From contig OX596338.1 of assembly GCA_951394405.1 (NCBI GenBank), forward strand, positions 1,922,001-1,986,000: a stretch of DNA of 64,000 nt, given 5' to 3'. This stretch comes from Coprinellus micaceus (lineage: Eukaryota > Basidiomycota > Agaricomycetes > Agaricales > Psathyrellaceae). The notes beneath the pieces were generated by a model. The model ran no database searches. It was not told the origin of the DNA and saw only the letters and a program-made list of their open reading frames with translations. Below are positions 50,236-63,221 of this stretch, in pieces. Both the position numbers and the translations under genes were made by a program. Each line of letters opens with the position of its first letter. The first letter of the stretch is position 1.

Positions 50236-51355
50236 CTATATTCGGTTAGGGAAGCCCAGGGAAGGAGTATGCAGTGAAGGGAAGCGCCGGTTCGGTCAGG
50301 TGGATCACCACCCAAGCAAAGAGGGTATGAATTCCGTTGCCCAGAGGTAGAGTGTATTAGAGGTGATTCCAATGGTCGTCATGTATATGCGTGCGGGTGT
50401 GCGTTTATCCAAGCCGATGTCGACATCATCGCATCGCCAAGGAGCCCATTGTCGTTCATTTGGTGTGTGGTTTGAGTTCAGCGGCGCAGCGTGAGCAAAA
50501 GAAGCGTCCGGCGACGGAGAAGGGAGGATAAAGCAGATTTTCATGGTTTATTCAGCCACAGTAGTAGGGCCGTTTGATAGTTGTCGGTTTCCAGAGATGT
50601 TGTCCAGTATACGAATGCGTTCGACGCGTTTCCAGGGTTGGAGCCAGAAGGAAGTGATTTGAAGGTGGTAGAACTGCAGAGTCAATGACAGGGTCGACAG
50701 ATATAGTACCTGTGGATACGCACGGACTGTCGTCAACATTGTCCATCTGACCCACGGAAACTGCTGCATCCTGGCTTCGTTCGAGGCTTCCGAGGGCGTT
50801 CACCAGACGTTCTGGTATATTGCTGGGCGTATTGCGGGTAATGGAGCGCGAAAAAGGAAGAGTTCGTCCTTCTTGAACACAACAAACGTTTCGTTCGACA
50901 ATGACCGACAGGTGGTGGTGGTAGAAGACTTTGACCGCCAGCCAGCTCCTTGCCAGCCGCCCCCATTTTGGTTCCGAACTCCGACGTCGACGTCACACAA
51001 ATCAAGTCGCGGCTTGCCAATGAAAATGTCAGGATTCCGTTTTGTGCCCTCTTCCCGAGCTCTCCACATATGACGGGCGAATACCATTCTTTACGATGTT
51101 TGTATATGCGATGTGTTGTCAAAAAGGAGCAAGAGGGGACTACTAATGCAGTGTATAGTGTATCGTCGGGACCATGCGGCGAGAGGCTGGAGGTAGTGCG
51201 ATGCGATGGAGCGTTTGTATGATGCGGGGGACGAATAAAAATGGAATGAGTGGGTAGAGATACAGCTAAACGGGGAACAAAAAGAAATAAGATACCAAAC
51301 CAATGAACGGTCCTGCGCTGAGCAAGAGAGAAAAGCAAAGTCCATAGGATAACGC
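50236..51355. other. Region containing the missing CBP4-like first exon; otherwise unassigned
   Basis: 1.1 kb between the CBP4-like exon 2 and the arrestin gene end. Open minus-strand frames at 50548-50803 and 50733-51338 show no recognisable domain. One of them may overlap the CBP4-like 5' end. Confidence 0.35.
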
Positions 51356-54051
51356 TCAGGAAGACGAATCATCTCCTCCACCAAGGCTGAAGACTTTTCG
51401 TGAAGGGAGAAGGTCCTTCATGGTCGACACAAACGACCTCTTCCTCAACCTTCCAAACCCAGCGGCATTGCTCTCCTTCCGGCTCTTCTCCTCAATTCTC
51501 GCCAGCTCCTCTTCCCACTCCCTCACGCTCGCAGCGTGCCCATGCCCTCCTTCCGCCTGGGAGACGATCGCTGGGTTGAAGCTGGACGGCGGCGGCCGAG
51601 ACGGTCTTGAATCTGGCTTCTGAATCCCCGACCGCGACGACAAAGCGGTGTGTGGTCTCCATTCCCCATCGTCCTCGTCACAGCTGCTATCGCCCTTCCC
51701 CCGCCTCCCACTCCTTCCGCTCGAAATGCTAGAAGTGCTCGCAGTCGTACTCGTCCCACTGCTCGTCCCCAGCGCTCCAGCACTTCTAGCCTTCCCTCCC
51801 GACGAGCTCGAAGACGAGTGGTTCTTCAGCGGTGGTGCCGATACGGCCCAGAAGCTCGAACTGCTGAGCTTCCCACTGCTACTCGACCTGCCCTTCTTCG
51901 ATATTTCCCCGCTGGAAGTTGCAGCTGTTCCATTCTTCGCCGGGTGGTCCATCGATGGTTGACTTGAAACACCTGGCTCAGTCATGCCCACCGCAACCGG
52001 AAGTGCCATCGCCCCCCACCCAACCTCGGATCTCCGTTTCTTGTGTGGGTCTCCATTCGCTTGACGAAAGCTCGATCTGTCGCGTGGCCCAGCACTCGTA
52101 TGGGGTCGCCTTGGGGCTTTGGTTCTGCCGGATGATGACGCCTGGTGGTTCGAGGCCGAAGCTGAACTCCCCTCACCTCTGTAGGGGGCCGGCGATGGCG
52201 GTATGTCACCGCGCTCGATAGGCTTCAACCTTCGCGGAGACTTGGATTTGGAACGCAGGGCCGAATCGTTAACGCGCCCAGACTCGACGAGTTCGGCATA
52301 TGTTTGCTGGGCATTCTGGCGTTCCTGCTCGCTTGTGGATACGACGAGGAGCTCCTTCTCCCCAAGCTCGATTGTATCCGTCCCGTTTGCCGGAGATGTG
52401 ACCGAGATCTAAATGCAGAAAAAGGAAAATATGACGAAAACGGGAAGGATAAGCATAATGGAGTTAGCGTCGACGCCTTTCATCACGAAATAGCCGGATC
52501 AGATGGATAAAGGTAAGTTGCCAGCCACGCGGGCGAAAACACATTGCGTTGCCGTTACGAAAGAAGGAAAGAGAAGATGGAGATGAAGAAGGAAGCTGAG
52601 GAATGAAAGGATGGAACACCCACCTTGACACGAACGAAGTATTTGACAGAGACTAGGTCCGAAGATATGGTTTCTCCGACTGCCCAACGACTGTGCGATT
52701 TCGAAGCTGGCCATTCGAAGGAGATGATTGAGCTCCAGAGGCCTTTGGGGTCTCGTGTGAACGAGTCCGTTTCGGTGCCAACGATGGGATTCACGACAAT
52801 TTTAGAGGCGCTCGAGGAAGAGGATATTGTTGGTGATGAAGTGGTCATGGGAGGTGTTTGAGGGGGTTGGTGCTGGGCGGGGAAAGATGTATGGAGTAGA
52901 GGAGAGTCGGAACTCCATGAGAAAAGGGAAGCTGTAGACGGGTTCACGTTATTGGGAGTGATAGTGGGCTGGGACGATACCAAAGATGCTGTGGATTGTG
53001 CTGGTTCGAAATGCTGTGATGTAGATGCCTGTTCTGAGGGTAACAAAGTTGGAGAGTTCCGGGGAGAGGAGAAATATGAGCTATGAGAGGATGACAGAGG
53101 AGCAGACGAAGAATGTGGAGATGCTGAAGGAGAGGAGCGTGCCGAGTGGGAAGTACTTGAATGGTGAAAAGGGGGGGTTGGAATGGGGATGGGGGATGAT
53201 GCAGGGGTGGACTGTGGTTCAAGCAGTTGTATTCGACGCTCGACCAAGACCGTGGCGTTCTTTATCGACACGTTGGACTCTAGAGGCTGCAAATGCAGTG
53301 GTATTGACAAGGTCTCGGATGGGCCGACAGGGCGGCTTGGAGGGTCGTATGAATAGCGTATCCGTGGTGCGCGTGGCTTGGTGGTGCATTGATCGAGAGT
53401 GACAGGGGATTTGGCAGGAGATGGCGGTGGTGCATGCTTCGGCAGGTCAAACCGGGTCAGCGGAAGCTCGAAGTGTCGTATTTGCCGCGAGCCGACGCCA
53501 GTAATGGGGACATGATTGAGAACTGTGGAGCCATGTAAAGGCTTGGAGCGGGGTACGAGGAAACGAATAGCGCACCTGCTTCCACTCTCCACGTGCAACG
53601 GTAGTCGACGAACGTTGCGGTGCTGAAGCCAGCGACGCTAGCGGGCAGGGTGATGCGGAAGGGGTACTCGAGGACACCGATAGGCTCGTACTCGACGTCG
53701 TCCGGCTTGAGCCAGAGGACTTGGGTGTGGTCGACGAGAATGCGAGAATTTGTGACATTGACACGGCCGACCCTGTGTTCATAGCAACGGACAGAGATGG
53801 TGAGGGAGGTGGAGGGAAGGAGCTTGAGGTCGGTGTCGAGCTTTGTGCGGACGACTGGGAACGATGAGGACGGTGCGGAGAAGGGGAAGATCAGGACGTA
53901 CTGCCTTCGACGCGGACGGGAGTGAGGCCGAGGAAACCGAGGTAGGGAAAGTACTTGCCCCCCTGGTTGCCTGCTCGCTGTGAGCGACGATGAGGAGGGG
54001 GACGGACGACGAGGACAGACCTTTTGCGGACGACAGGATGAGGTGGACCAT
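51356..54051 (-). CDS. Arrestin-fold protein
   Basis: Five exons (51356-52408, 52624-53522, 53576-53854, 53902-53970, 54021-54051) join in phase to 776 residues. The N-terminal half has arrestin-like beta strands: LGFLGLTPVRVEGIVRTKLD, SLTISVRCYEHRVG, LWLKPDDVEYEPIGVLEYPFRITLP and FVDYRCTWRVEA. A matching C-terminal arrestin sheet follows around LSIPLHLQPL and SVKYFVRVK, broken by a long Ser/Pro insert. The last 350 residues are Ser-rich and basic, probably disordered. By family knowledge alpha-arrestins adapt ubiquitin ligases to membrane transporters; I see no clear PPxY motif, so the role is open. The intron 52409-52623 (215 nt) is longer than most. Confidence 0.78.
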
Positions 54052-54236
54052 CTGGCGGAGGGAAGGCAGAGGGAGGGTGAGAAGCACGACCCATTAAAAA
54101 CACTTGAATCGCAGAGAAGAAGTCTAACCATCCATACAAACTGCCGCCGACATCCTATCCCCAATTTGAATCCTGTCACACCGGCCGGCCTCTCCGCTCG
54201 CCCGGCACAACCCCCGCCTCCCTCTCCACGACCACC
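54052..54236. promoter_or_regulatory. Short bidirectional promoter region (arrestin / SLC35F6-like)
   Basis: 185 bp separate the divergent start codons of the arrestin-fold and transporter genes. They must share promoter DNA. No specific element is identified. Confidence 0.5.
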
Positions 54237-56330
54237 ATGCCCTCCTCGCTCTATGTCCCCGTTCTCCTGGGGGGGATGATCCTCACGGTGCGCACCATGC
54301 TCTCTGCCAGTCTCAGGCGCTCATCCACCCACAGGGTTCCACAAACTCGCTCTGGAGCAAGTGGCAGGTACGCCATCCCCCGCGCACCCTCGTGTCATCG
54401 CTCATCCACCCCAGGACATGCAATGCGTCGAGAACTGCGCAGACCCCGACCCCTCCAAGCATGTGCTCTACGAACAGCCGGTGTGGCAGACCCTGCAGAT
54501 GTTCCGTGCGTAGTCATATACCCGCTTCTCGAGTTCCCGTTCTCACTCAGCGGCCCAGTCGGAGAAATGCTATGTCAGTTCAGGCCCATCCGCCTTTTGT
54601 GTTTCATAACCAACTCACACCCGTACAGGCTTCTTACCCGTTGTGTACGCATGGCTTCGGATTCGATACCAGCGCCGTGCCGTCCAATTGGAGGCAGATT
54701 CAGAACCCGTCACCAAGCATGCTCCAGGCCATCCTTCGCCCCTCGAAGGCTGGAAGGTCTTGCTCCTTTGGATCCCAGCTGCTTGCGATCTTACGGCAAC
54801 TACGGTCTGTGATATTCCCTTTCCACCTCCTGGGCGGCCGAACAAACCTAAACTCCTTTCGACCCTTCAGTTAATGAATGTCGGCCTTCTATATACACCC
54901 GTCTCGATTTATCAGATGACGCGAGGCGCTCTCGTACTTTTTGTCGGCGTCTTCAGCGTCATCTTCCTGAAACGCCGTCTCTGGCTCTATCAGCAAGTCC
55001 ATGGGTCCCTCTTGTGGCTCGTTTCCCCCTAACCATAACGCGTAGATGGGTCTCGCTCATCATCGTCATGTCCGGTGTCGGTTTGGTTGGCTACAGCGGC
55101 TCTCTGATCAAGGATGCTGTCAAGGATGCGCTTTCGCCTCCCGTTCTTCGCTCGCTTGCTGCGCCTGCTCACACCAAGGAAGAAAGCGAAGAGCTCGGCA
55201 AGGTCCTCGTCGGTACGTATCATCCCCCGCGAGGTCTCAGCACAAACCATATTCTAACCTCGCGTTAACCAGGCGTCTTCTTCATTCTTTTTGCCCAGAT
55301 CTTGTAAGTCTTCTTCCCATTCTCGGATTGCTTTCTTCCGCATCTATTCGGACGCTTCTGCCTATATCTTGTACTGACACCATTTGCGTTACAGCACTGC
55401 CACGCAGTTCGTCGTCGAAGGTTCGTACGATGGCTTGGTATCCTGATGCATCACTCACGCGGCCTCTCCGAACGTAAACAGAGAAGATTATGGGTAAGTC
55501 TTCGCACACCTATTGTGATTCTAAATGTCTACGGGACATTTGACATTGGTTGGATCCCGATCTCAGTTCCAAAGGGATCGAGATCCACCATCTTGGTCGC
55601 CCGATTCTGTTTCGCTCCCCACAACTCAAGCTCAAACCCCCTCTCTTTCAACAGGACGTTACAGCGTCTCTCCTCTCGTCGCGGTGGGCTATGAGGGCCT
55701 CTTCGGTACCATCTCTATCCTCTTACTTTTCCCCATCCTCTCTGTCCCCTCCATCGCTTCCAAGTCTCCCTTCTTCGACCTCCCGCGCGGATGGACACAG
55801 ATGATCACCACCCCCACCGTTATGTACAGCGGCGTGGCGATCGCGATAAGTATCAGCTTGTTTAATTTCTTTGGGCTGAGCGTCACCCGCCATGTGAGTG
55901 CCACGGCGAGGAGCTTGACTGATACTTGCCGTACCCTCGCGATTTGGGTCATCAGTCTTGGGCTTGGGTGGGAGCACTTTGTGGTTCCGACAAGTTTCTT
56001 GCAAGTGACGGGTTTTACGTTGCTTGTCTATGGAACGGTACGTTCCCCACTATGACCCCCTAAACCTCTTCACTCGGCCACTCACTCGTCCCCTTTTAGT
56101 TTGTCTTCAACAACCTAGTCCGCCCTCCACCCTGTATTCCAGGGCACCAGGCCGCCTCGCCCGTCTCCGGTCGGGACGAGGAGGAGCGCGAGGGTCTTCT
56201 CTCTGCCTCGCGTTCGAACCTCGACGAGACAGCCGCCTTGCCTGCAGACCTCGGACAGAGTGGCTACGACGTTGTGCCGGAAGGCCAGCACGCGATTGCG
56301 AGCCCCTTACCGGGGAGACGAGATGACTAA
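54237..56330 (+). CDS. SLC35F6-like drug/metabolite-type transporter
   Basis: Twelve exons (54237-54287, 54335-54367, 54415-54509, 54551-54573, 54629-54804, 54871-55004, 55046-55212, 55273-55303, 55395-55420, 55482-55493, 55655-56037, 56100-56330) join in phase to 453 residues. It starts with a signal-like helix and carries SLC35F6 landmarks: GSTNSLWSKWQD, LYTPVSIYQMTRGALVLFVGVFS, VGLVGYSGSL, ATQFVVEEKIM and YGTFVFNN. About ten membrane helices fit the family fold. The hydrophilic C-terminus is acidic. By family knowledge these proteins lie in lysosomal/vacuolar or mitochondrial membranes; the substrate is unknown. Exon 10 is only 12 nt. The joint at 55004/55046 (donor gtccct) was set by phase and is the least certain. 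Confidence 0.85.
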
Positions 56331-59300
56331 GTAGTCCTTGTGCGTTAGTTGGCATTCGCTTTCAGGACCCCGGTCTTTTGTAGAGAGGGGCTTCCTTCGG
56401 CTGTCTTTCTTGGGTATTTATTAGGGGTTCCCTGTGGTTTGACTCACTTACATCTTGCCTCCCTCTCTCAACCTCTATAGCCATACAGACGACCTAGATT
56501 TGCCATACCACATACCCCGCCGCTTGTTCATGTGTTTGCGACGGTCCCTCACCCTTGTACTATATAGTTTACGACCCTGGACTATTGGTGATATCATTAC
56601 TGCGTTCAACTTTAGAGATTTTGGGGCGGTTAGGTGTCTAGTCGCTACCTTTGACAACTGGTATTCGGATAGCCATTCAGAACGCCTGCTATCCGCAGCC
56701 CGGCGTGATGCGTTACCCCCTTCTGCCTGGCTGGTTTCGTGGATAATTCAACGAGTGGAGCGCTGCGGTGAGTCGCTGGCACTATTCCTGGAGTCCTTCG
56801 CGTGCAGGATACATGGCTAGCGTCGATCTATATTAAACGTTTGGACAAACACGGATGGTAGATACGTTTGTTGAACAGCACGATCATAGTCTAAGTCGTA
56901 ATCTGCCACGGCGACCGACAAACGCCAATCAACAGACAAGGCTGGCAGCGCCAGTCAACTGAACACAATCACCTTCTTCGCCGAACTAAAATGTTTAGTT
57001 CGTCGTCGACAGCGCTACCCAAGAGGTGGCAGATCCCAGGATCTTGCACACGTTCTCACGGGTACATCCCCCCCCCCCTTGTCCCCCCAAAAGCGGTAGT
57101 TCCCCACGAAAATGCACAGCCCCAAATTATACGGCAAGCACGGCATCTCCAACTTGGCTTCAATGTCGCCAGGGATTCGTTGGCGATTGGCGCTCGTTCC
57201 GCTCTGCGACGTGGAGAACGCAGGCAAAACTATCAGAGACGCTGCGTGCAAGCCCCTCAGCCGACGCCTTGGGATGCGCAGAACCTCAGCAAGAGAGGAT
57301 AATTGCAGGTAAGACCGGGCTCATGTAGGCCCGTTTAATCCAATAGTTGACGCAAGTGCTCGGGGAAAGAAACACACCACGGGATCTCAACCTCTCTCCA
57401 GTGGCTTAGTAAAGCCTTTCCTGTACTCTTCTTCTCCTCAGCACTGCTAACTGTCGTAGAGCGATAGCAGGATTTGGGTGAGTGCCGTCGATGCCGAAGT
57501 TCGGACATCTCCGAGTTGGCATCACCTCGGTCACAATGGGCCCAGATCCAATGTCCGTTATTCCACGATCTGCCACCTCTTGGCGCTACCTTGATGCTAC
57601 ACCTCGCTCCCTCCTGCTTGGGTCGTTCTTTTTGCACATCGCCCGATTAACGCAGCCACCGGGCTGTACTCCTGTGACATGGCATAAGCGCCGGCGTCGT
57701 GTCAGGATGTCACGACTTGGTCACGACGCGCGGTGGGGCACTATTCGCCTCACTTCGATTCCCATACCGCGAACTGCCACAGGCAGTCTCGATCGACGAA
57801 CTTGAAACGGTGATGACGGCCTTCTCTCCGAAGAGCGTCCGCCCCTTGGTCTTTCTCGAACGCGTGTCGTCGCCATGCTTTGCTTTGTTCTGTGACAGTT
57901 CTGAATCATCGTCCGACGCCCCTCGCAGTGGCAAAGTCGAATAAATTTCTACCCTTCGCATGGCCTAGGAGCTGTAAATGGACACGGAGATATATTTTCG
58001 AGGGTGCTCTTCTTCTTCAGAAGACTCTGAAACCAAACCTTTGCCTGCACTCGCCCATGGGCGCTCAACGCCTCGATCAGATGGTGTCGCACGCTTAGGC
58101 GCCCTGGCCGAGCTACGCATGTGCGGCTTCATCAGGCTTCATCCACATTCGAAAGGGTATCAAAAGTACGTCCGTATTTATCGCAACCGGGTAGAGCATG
58201 TGCCGGTGTACACACAGACTTGAGCTTCTTCTGTGTGACAAAAAGAAGGCGGACAATTATCACAATTCTAGGGTGAATTTGACGATGCGCGGACACCGCC
58301 CACTTCTACAAGCCACTCAAACAAAAACTCGCAGACTTGTGTACCGTTGTGTACGCCACAGCGTATGTGACGGGCCGCTTCGATTCCTTCGAAGGTCCGC
58401 AGCGTGCCCGTCTACCCGTGTGGATGTACCGCCTCGGTTCGATAAACCACCACAGAACCCATCGTTTAGGCGGCCGGTGAATGTTCACAGGACCCCAATG
58501 CCAGTCTCCCCACGTCCCAGACAATTGGACCGTGTGATTTGACATACATGTACATACGCTCGGCGAAGGCTTGCTTCATCTGCCTCGAGGCTGTCCGCTG
58601 AAAAAAAGATCGAATCGGAGATGGAATAGACTTGTACATGCAAGAGAGGACATCCGGCGTTTGTAAAGATGGCATTCCCATAATGAAAAACGATGGCCGG
58701 GGAAGGGTGCAGTCTGGTGCAGTCGCATTGCATGCGATCCCATGTGGCCATGTAATGAGTCTCGCCTTTGAGGGTGATTCCCACTGGCATAAGCTATGCA
58801 CGGAATGGCTCGGTGGGCCGTGCCAGCACTCGTCGGCCTATGGGTTTTCGCAACGGGGGCCCAGCCAAAGGAAGGGGGACAGCCGGGAAGGGTCTCGTTG
58901 ACAGTAAGCGCCGAAGATAATAAGATATCGCAGTTTCTGGGCCGACCTTCGCTCCCCATTCAGCTTCCCAGAAGGGCTAACCTTCAGTCAGCAGCCATGC
59001 GAGTGAGGTTCTTCAGCCGTTGAGGACGGCCTTCGACGGAACTCAGGCTCCCGAGGGCCAACGATACCGCCCTGCGAACAGTCTTCACGCCTTGTTTCAA
59101 TGTAGTCAATGCAACGATCAGGTCTTGATCAGCTCACTTCATGCCGCACGGGGAAGCTTAACCTCTGGACTCCTCTGAAGCTCTCCCAAAGCCAGCTTTT
59201 GAGCGACCCACGAGTGTCGGAGGCGTACCGGTGTTGAATACAACGGCTCTCCTGGTCCCCTGCCGACGTCCCGGAACCCTTTTCGCAGCCTGCAAAGATA

Positions 59301-61840
59301 CGTCCCTTCTTTTTTCGCTTTGTATTCCAGGCGAAGCAGTACTTTCACTGGGAGAGTTGTTGATATTGGCCCCGCCTGTTACCAATCGTAAACCGTCGCT
59401 AACCCTTTTGTTGACGGTGTCCCCAACATGCGTCCATACGCCTGAGGGTATCGCATGGGGGTTAGGAGGACCGGCCAATTGCCGGACGCATACCGTAACC
59501 AAGTGAAGAGGTAAATCCACGCAATAGTGCCCATGCCTCTGCAGTCGGCGTGTGTTGTGGGTCAGGGTCACACACCCTGCATGGTGCCCTGGTCCAGATA
59601 GTGGGAGAAGAAAGGGACCTAGTGCTCGCCGCAGACCACTCATCCGTCCGCCCCCTCGCTCGATACATTCCTCTGCTGGTTACAGCATGCCTGCGGAAAC
59701 AGATGATCGGGGCGAGAGGACGTGTCAGTAGTCGCGTGTTAACGTCTGATATTTACGAGAGGAAAGAAGAGTGAGGGGTGTCTTCGTGATGTTACCAGTG
59801 GTAAGTCTGATAAGATACCGGGGTGTCGTATACGCCTGCATCACTAGGATATGGCGCCTGATGGATGGGCGAGCACAAGGCGTTGAAAGACGGTCTTGAA
59901 CTCTGAGGATACTCACCCGAAGTCGATCCTTATGTTTGCCAGGAAGGGCTGCGGCCAACCCGTGACGTGACGTTTGAGTATCGATGGGCGATGAGCGGCA
60001 GTGAGCGGCTCATGACATCGGGTGCAGGCGAATAGACAGTGACATTCCCCCCATGTCATCGCATCACTGGTATGACACAAACTGGACGTGGGTGGCTCAC
60101 CGGGCCATCACCTGCGAGAGTTAAATAGTACTTCACCCGCCAACGAGGCATATCGGCCGCGTTCAGGCCACCTCTGGTCTGAGTGCAGTCTCATTTATCA
60201 GAGTAGAATTGGGTGAAAATATCATGTGTTTCAGCTTGCGACAGTGATTCCTTCTGTCTGTCACGGGCGCCTATTTGGACCGCCCCTATTCGTGCTGAAG
60301 GTCCCATTAAAGGAGTGAGCTGAAGGGAGAAATATACAAGCATGAGATGCTCGAAGGCCTATTCTCAATGATAACGGACTTGCAGCCGATACCACAACGC
60401 ACTGGCGACACCTTCCAACCCAAATGTCCCTAAGCACCGTACTGCCCATTCCCATTATCTTTTCCCGCCTTCGGTGGAGATCCGGCCAAGGCAAGCTCAC
60501 TCTATGGCCCTGCTCCAGGTTCCGACTCGGAGTCCGGAGGGAGGTCACCCCGGTGCCGCCCAGTGTCACACTCACTTCCTTCCCTCTTGGTCCCGGTCGG
60601 CGAATTTAAAAGAACAAGGGCTTCTCGAGCTCGATTCGGAAGTGAGTGGCATCAAGAGATGAACTGTAGACAAAGAGGAAAAAGAAGTCTGAACGAAGGT
60701 ATGTAAGGCAAGCTTCTGTAAAGGCTGGTGGCTTCTTGTTCGAGCTAGGCATCAAGAAGCAGCCCATGGGACGTGCAGCGAGATTGGTTTCCCGCTGGTC
60801 TCAAGGTGAGGGTATCAAGCAACCTTGCAACGCATAATGATGTGATATTGTGCTTGTGGTTATGGCACACGTCTACGTCTTAAATCGGCCAAGCGAGTGC
60901 ACCGGGTGACGGGACTGCAGGGAGCAACATCAGGGAATTGTCATCGGAACTACACACAGAATTCACTGACGGTTTCCCGGGACCCCGAGGATACTATTTC
61001 AGCCTGCCACTTTCCGCAGAGATCATCAATTCACGGTTCGTTGGATGGTGGTAATGTCGCTCAAAAGAGGGACCTCATGCGGCCCAGCTACCTCGAATGT
61101 CCTTGAAGCACAGAAGGTCGTGGTGCGCAGAGGGTCGTTGTCACCCGCACGGATATGGGGTGTCCTAGATACTTGAAGCTTGGGTGAGAGCCCTCACAGA
61201 ACCCATGAAATTAAATCGCTGACCTTTTCCATGAAGTGCGAATTTGCCGATGTGACCGGTACGGCCGAGGGCTTCTCTGCAGAGAAGAACACAAACGAGC
61301 GCCCTCACACAACCGCAATCTCCCGTCACCACCGTCGCTGGATCCCGTGGTCCACTAGATGTCAATCCCGCCTTCGTTGCTGTAAAGGGCCATTGTCGAT
61401 CGCCTGAGTGCACGCAAGTGAGATAAGCATTGAGCAGAAGGGACAGCAACATTGGCGGAAACCTTAAATACAACGTGTCAGTGCTTCCTCCTTTCTACCT
61501 GAAAGGAAGAAGAGAAGAGAGTCCATACTTGAAGCATCATACATTCGAACTCTTACTGAAAACAGGGCACGGGGACCCACAGCCAGCAGGGTACAGGGTG
61601 CGGTCTCGTGAAGGATTCATATGCATCAACGGCACAAGAGAAGGCGTGGAGCTACTGGGCGCCTTTCCCCAAGGGCTACAACTCTATGTCACAGCGGGTT
61701 GTGCCACCACGGCCTCGACTTGTGCCCGAGGAACCGAGGGTGGCCGGAACTGCCGTTAACAAATCGTTCGTGGTGATGGCAAACGCGACTGAATGGAGGC
61801 CGCAATCTATTTCTACCAGTAGGTTTTGAAGAAATAGTGA
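56331..61840. other. 5.5-kb gene-poor region
   Basis: No gene, RNA gene or complete mobile element could be supported on either strand. Many short frames of up to about 160 codons overlap each other without domain, splice chain or distinct codon use. A run of twelve or so C residues lies near 57068. The region may hold decayed repeats, poorly conserved genes or non-coding transcripts. Confidence 0.4.
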
Positions 61841-61849
61841 GAACAGGCT
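61841..61849. repeat. 9-bp target-site duplication, left copy
   Basis: GAACAGGCT directly abuts the left end of the Mutator-like element and is repeated exactly at 62799-62807. Confidence 0.88.
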
Positions 61850-62798
61850 CAGGCTCCTTACCAGCCACTCTTCTCGCAGCTTCACGAATCCTAGGGTCAG
61901 GGGGAATGTTTATGTTTTGATGATGTACAAATACAATTGTTCTGGTGAAGCAGCTCGATAGAGCGGCTGGCACAATTGAAAACCGGCAATTTCCGGTGCC
62001 CTGATTCCCCCTAGGCTAGGGGCACGGCAGGTCCCCGGCATGAAGCGCCCATCAATTCGACAGACCCTCTCGAAAATGACCGTCTGCACTACATTACAAA
62101 GTTCCTAGTGCTAACACATCCCTACAACTAGTACCAGAGCACTTGCGTACATAATATTCGCCATTTTCCGTTTGAATTACTGTCTCGATCCCTTCGTGAC
62201 GCGCCGAACTCGCTCTGCTGTCTGGAGTCTGGACATCACTGGGCAAGAGCACCCATGTCTGGTAGTTGTTCCCTTGCTATTCGGCCCTCCCAGTGGTTCT
62301 CTCTCTCTCTATCCCAGAACGGCTTGCTTGGGCCTATGTTTATTGCACGAAATATGGCCTCCTCCGCCTTCCAGGTGTTTGAATTTGGTATTTGTTCCCC
62401 GGCTTTTTGTACAGATGCATTTGACTCTTGCCTTAGCACTTTAAGTGAGGGGAAGTGTGTTCTACAGAATACTTCCTCGCGCCTCGTTGCATAATATAGT
62501 GATTGAAGCATTTATCCGAAGTACCACCTACGATTCTCTTCGAAGGAAGGATAACATTTTATCTTTCGAGGCCAGAGGCATTGTGATGCTGCCCGTTCCG
62601 AGCCCCATGCCGGAGACCTGCCGTGCCCCTAGCCTAGGGGGAATCAGGGCACCGGAAATTGCCGGTTTTCAATTGTGCCAGCCGCTCTATCGAGCTGCTT
62701 CACCAGAACAATTGTATTTGTACATCATCAAAACATAAACATTCCCCCTGACCCTAGGATTCGTGAAGCTGCGAGAAGAGTGGCTGGTAAGGAGCCTG
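61850..62798. mobile_element. Mutator-like MITE (949 bp) with 193-bp terminal inverted repeats
   Basis: The left arm 61850-62042 is the reverse complement of the right arm 62606-62798 with one visible mismatch in 193 bp. A 563-bp interior (62043-62605) lacks any transposase. The element is flanked by a 9-bp direct duplication GAACAGGCT. Long inverted repeats plus a 9-bp duplication are the signature of Mutator-like (MULE) elements. The near-identity of the arms and the intact duplication point to recent movement, which would need a transposase from elsewhere. Because each arm contains an open frame, the same peptide-like reading appears on opposite strands; it is not two genes. Confidence 0.88.
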
Positions 62799-62807
62799 GA
62801 ACAGGCT
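62799..62807. repeat. 9-bp target-site duplication, right copy
   Basis: GAACAGGCT, identical to 61841-61849, follows the right end of the Mutator-like element. Confidence 0.88.
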
Positions 62808-63221
62808 GGGCATCGAAGAATTCAAAAAGAGAACTCACCGCTGATCCCATCCCTCCCAATGAACCTGCTGAAGAGTGGTAGTGAGACTGCAGAGAATTTA
62901 ATGACTGGGCATAGAATATGGCTCTTGCTTCTTCGCCACTCTGAGATGCTTCGAGATGCCCATCTGTCCGAGTTTGAGTCGGGCCATAGGACCGTCTGTA
63001 AAAGGTCATATAACAATTGAAAAATGGCACGTAACGTCACAGTTAGCCGCATTGTGAGGTCTTCACACACGAATGGAAGCCTTCCAACGTGGAGGCTGCA
63101 CTTGGGGTGAACAATGATCCATAATGGGACAGTCCTCAACGGCGAATCGTGACGTTGAATTGAGAAAATAGGACCATCGGTACGCAGTTTACAGAGAGTT
63201 GTAACGGTGTCATTCGCCAGC
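62808..63221. other. Intergenic, host flank of the MITE
   Basis: 414 bp between the MITE and the SHQ1 3' end. A minus-strand open frame runs from 63030 into the element, and a frame continues on the other side after the left duplication, so the insertion may have interrupted a coding or formerly coding stretch. No domain is recognised. Confidence 0.35.

Noticed and set aside
57060..57085. Poly-C run
   Set aside because: A simple homopolymer with no associated structure.
62675..62881. Second copy of a protein that also appears on the minus strand at 61689-61973
   Set aside because: Both readings come from the two arms of the inverted repeat of the Mutator-like element, not from two genes.
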